From an uncultured Lachnospiraceae bacterium (GTDB lineage: Bacteria; Bacillota; Clostridia; Lachnospirales; Lachnospiraceae), in the NCBI GenBank assembly GCA_948468325.1, contig CAOKHR010000102.1:1-8066 (forward strand): DNA of 8,066 nucleotides, read 5' to 3'. This document shows positions 6,326 to 8,066 of the stretch, piece after piece. Every line of letters begins with the position of its first letter. Within the stretch, counting starts at the first letter, position 1. The notes below the pieces were generated by a model that was not told where the DNA came from, ran no database searches, and saw only the letters and a list, made by a program, of their open reading frames with translations. The position numbers and the translations under genes are program-made.

Positions 6326-8062
6326 ATGAATTACAAAGAGATTTATGAAGATTGGATTTCAAATCCGTATTTTGATGAGAAGACAAAAGCAGAACTAAAG
6401 GGAATTGCAGACAATGAAAAAGAAATTGAGGACAGGTTTTATATGGAGCTGGAATTTGGTACGGCAGGCCTGCGGGGAGTAATTGGCGCGGGAACAAACC
6501 GTATGAATATTTATACTGTCCGAAAAGCCACACAGGGGCTTGCGAATTATATCAAAAAAGTGGGCGCCGCAGACAAAGGCGTGGCAATTGCGTATGATTC
6601 CAGAAGAATGTCCCCGGAATTTGCAGATGAAGCTGCCCTGTGCCTGGCTGCAAACGGAATTAAGGCATATGTTTTTGAGTCTCTGCGTCCGACGCCGGAG
6701 TTATCTTATGCAGTCCGTAAATTAAACTGTACGGCGGGCATCAACGTAACAGCCAGCCATAATCCGGCGGAATACAATGGTTATAAAGTATACTGGGAAG
6801 ACGGAGCGCAGATTACGCCGCCGCATGATACAGGCATTATGGCGGAAGTAAAAGCCGTAACAGATTACAATACGGTACTGACAATGGAAAAATCTAAGGC
6901 TGTGGAACAGGGGCTTTATATAACAATCGGAGAAGAAACAGACCGTTCTTATATGGAGGAGATTAAGAAGCTTGTCATTCATCAGGATGCAATCAATGCA
7001 GTCAGAGACGAGCTTAAAATTGTTTATACTCCGCTGCATGGAACCGGCAACATTCCGGTTCGTACTATTTTAAAAGAACTGGGCTTTCAAAATGTTTTTG
7101 TAGTAAAAGAGCAGGAAGCGCCGGACGGAAACTTCCCAACGGTAGATTATCCGAATCCGGAATCGCCTGCGGCTTATGAACTTGCCCTTGCACTTGCAAA
7201 AAAAGAAGATGCGGATCTCGTACTTGCAACGGATCCGGATGCAGACCGTCTCGGCGTATATGTGAAAGACAGCAGGACAGGAGAGTATCATATGCTGACC
7301 GGAAATATGTCAGGCTGTCTGATTGGCGATTATATTATAGGACAGACGAAAGCAGTAAAAGGAAGCCTGCCGGAAGACGGAGTATTTATCCGCTCTATTG
7401 TGACAACAAATCTGGCAGACGCGATTGCAGAATATTACGGGGTAAAATTAATTGAAGTTCTAACAGGGTTTAAGTTTATCGGACAGAAAATACTGGAATT
7501 TGAACATACAAACGAAGGGACGTATCTGTTCGGCATGGAAGAGAGTTATGGATGTCTGCCGGGCACTTATGCAAGAGACAAAGATGCCGTTGCTGCTACG
7601 ATGTTTTTATGTGAAGCGGCCGCTTATTATAAAACAAAAGGCAGGACGCTCTGGGATGCTATGCTTGATATTTATGAGCGTCACGGATATTATCAGGATC
7701 ATGTAGAGTCCATTACCTTAAAGGGAATCGAGGGACTGGAAAAGATCAAAGGCATACTTGAGACTTTGAGAAAAGAGCCTCCGGCATTCATCGGGGATTA
7801 TGAAGTGCTTGCAGTAAGAGATTACCAGGCAGATACGATTGTAAATACAAAAACAAATGAAGTAAAACAGACAGGACTGCCGGTTTCGAATGTGCTGTAC
7901 TATGAGCTTACAGATGATGCATGGGTATGTGTCCGTCCGTCCGGAACCGAGCCGAAAGTGAAGTTTTACATCGGAGTCAAAGGAAGCACTATGGAAGAAT
8001 CTGTGGAGAAATCAAAAGCTTTGGGACAGAAAGTGCTTGCAATGGTAGAAGAATTGATATAA
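6326..8062 (+). CDS. pgcA: alpha-phosphoglucomutase / phosphomannomutase
   Basis: This cytoplasmic enzyme of the alpha-D-phosphohexomutase superfamily interconverts glucose-6-phosphate and glucose-1-phosphate (possibly also the mannose phosphates). It links glycolysis to UDP-glucose, glycolipid, teichoic acid and polysaccharide synthesis. Seen in order: the N-terminal FGTAGLRG motif; the phosphoserine loop TASHNP with Ser144; the magnesium loop DPDADR at 303-308 (Asp303, Asp305, Asp307); the sugar-specificity loop GMEESYG at 403-409; and the phosphate-binding loop RPSGTEP at 537-543. At 578 residues it matches the long PgcA-type enzymes of Firmicutes. A strong GGGAGG (6314-6319) lies six bases before the ATG, and the 17-base gap to the lipoprotein gene suggests a shared transcript from the 4864-4892 promoter. 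The stop is four bases from the window end, so any terminator lies outside. Glucose versus mannose preference cannot be decided with certainty. Confidence 0.95.
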   Translation: MNYKEIYEDWISNPYFDEKTKAELKGIADNEKEIEDRFYMELEFGTAGLRGVIGAGTNRMNIYTVRKATQGLANYIKKVGAADKGVAIAYDSRRMSPEFADEAALCLAANGIKAYVFESLRPTPELSYAVRKLNCTAGINVTASHNPAEYNGYKVYWEDGAQITPPHDTGIMAEVKAVTDYNTVLTMEKSKAVEQGLYITIGEETDRSYMEEIKKLVIHQDAINAVRDELKIVYTPLHGTGNIPVRTILKELGFQNVFVVKEQEAPDGNFPTVDYPNPESPAAYELALALAKKEDADLVLATDPDADRLGVYVKDSRTGEYHMLTGNMSGCLIGDYIIGQTKAVKGSLPEDGVFIRSIVTTNLADAIAEYYGVKLIEVLTGFKFIGQKILEFEHTNEGTYLFGMEESYGCLPGTYARDKDAVAATMFLCEAAAYYKTKGRTLWDAMLDIYERHGYYQDHVESITLKGIEGLEKIKGILETLRKEPPAFIGDYEVLAVRDYQADTIVNTKTNEVKQTGLPVSNVLYYELTDDAWVCVRPSGTEPKVKFYIGVKGSTMEESVEKSKALGQKVLAMVEELI

Positions 8063-8066
8063 ATTC

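Overview
The window looks like a chromosomal segment of a spore-forming, low-to-moderate GC Firmicute, most likely a clostridium of the Lachnospiraceae type. This rests on recognisable families: a YtvI-like sporulation membrane protein, an archaeal-type (type 3) prolyl-tRNA synthetase, a CotS-family spore-coat kinase-like protein, and GGAGG-type ribosome binding sites. All six genes are on the + strand. I see no mobile element, rRNA, tRNA or CRISPR array.

Layout. (1) 2-937 is the 3' part of an AI-2E/YtvI-family membrane protein gene cut by the left edge. (2) After a 70-base gap holding a near-consensus sigma-A promoter comes proS (1008-2450). Its TAA stop overlaps the ATG of cca (2450-3784) by one base, making a tRNA charging plus tRNA 3'-end maturation pair. 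(3) A 92-base gap with a candidate sigma-E-type promoter leads to a CotS-family gene, for which I prefer a GTG start at 3877. (4) A strong extended -10 sigma-A promoter lies across the end of that gene. It would transcribe a leader of about 80 bases with potential hairpins, then a lipoprotein gene (4980-6308) with PEGA-type repeats and an asparagine-rich tail, then, 17 bases later, an alpha-phosphoglucomutase gene (6326-8062).

How the genes work together. proS and cca form a housekeeping translation unit. The YtvI-like and CotS-like genes suggest sporulation roles. The lipoprotein and phosphoglucomutase probably share one transcript, which may place a surface lipoprotein alongside supply of glucose-1-phosphate for envelope polysaccharides; that link is inference.

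Most genes are ordinary. The parts that deserve a second look are the lipoprotein with its two AAY-codon tracts, its structured leader, the CotS-like protein with Asn in place of the usual metal-binding Asp, and a cysteine cluster in the YtvI-like protein. I did not find convincing evidence of a wholly new multi-gene system.
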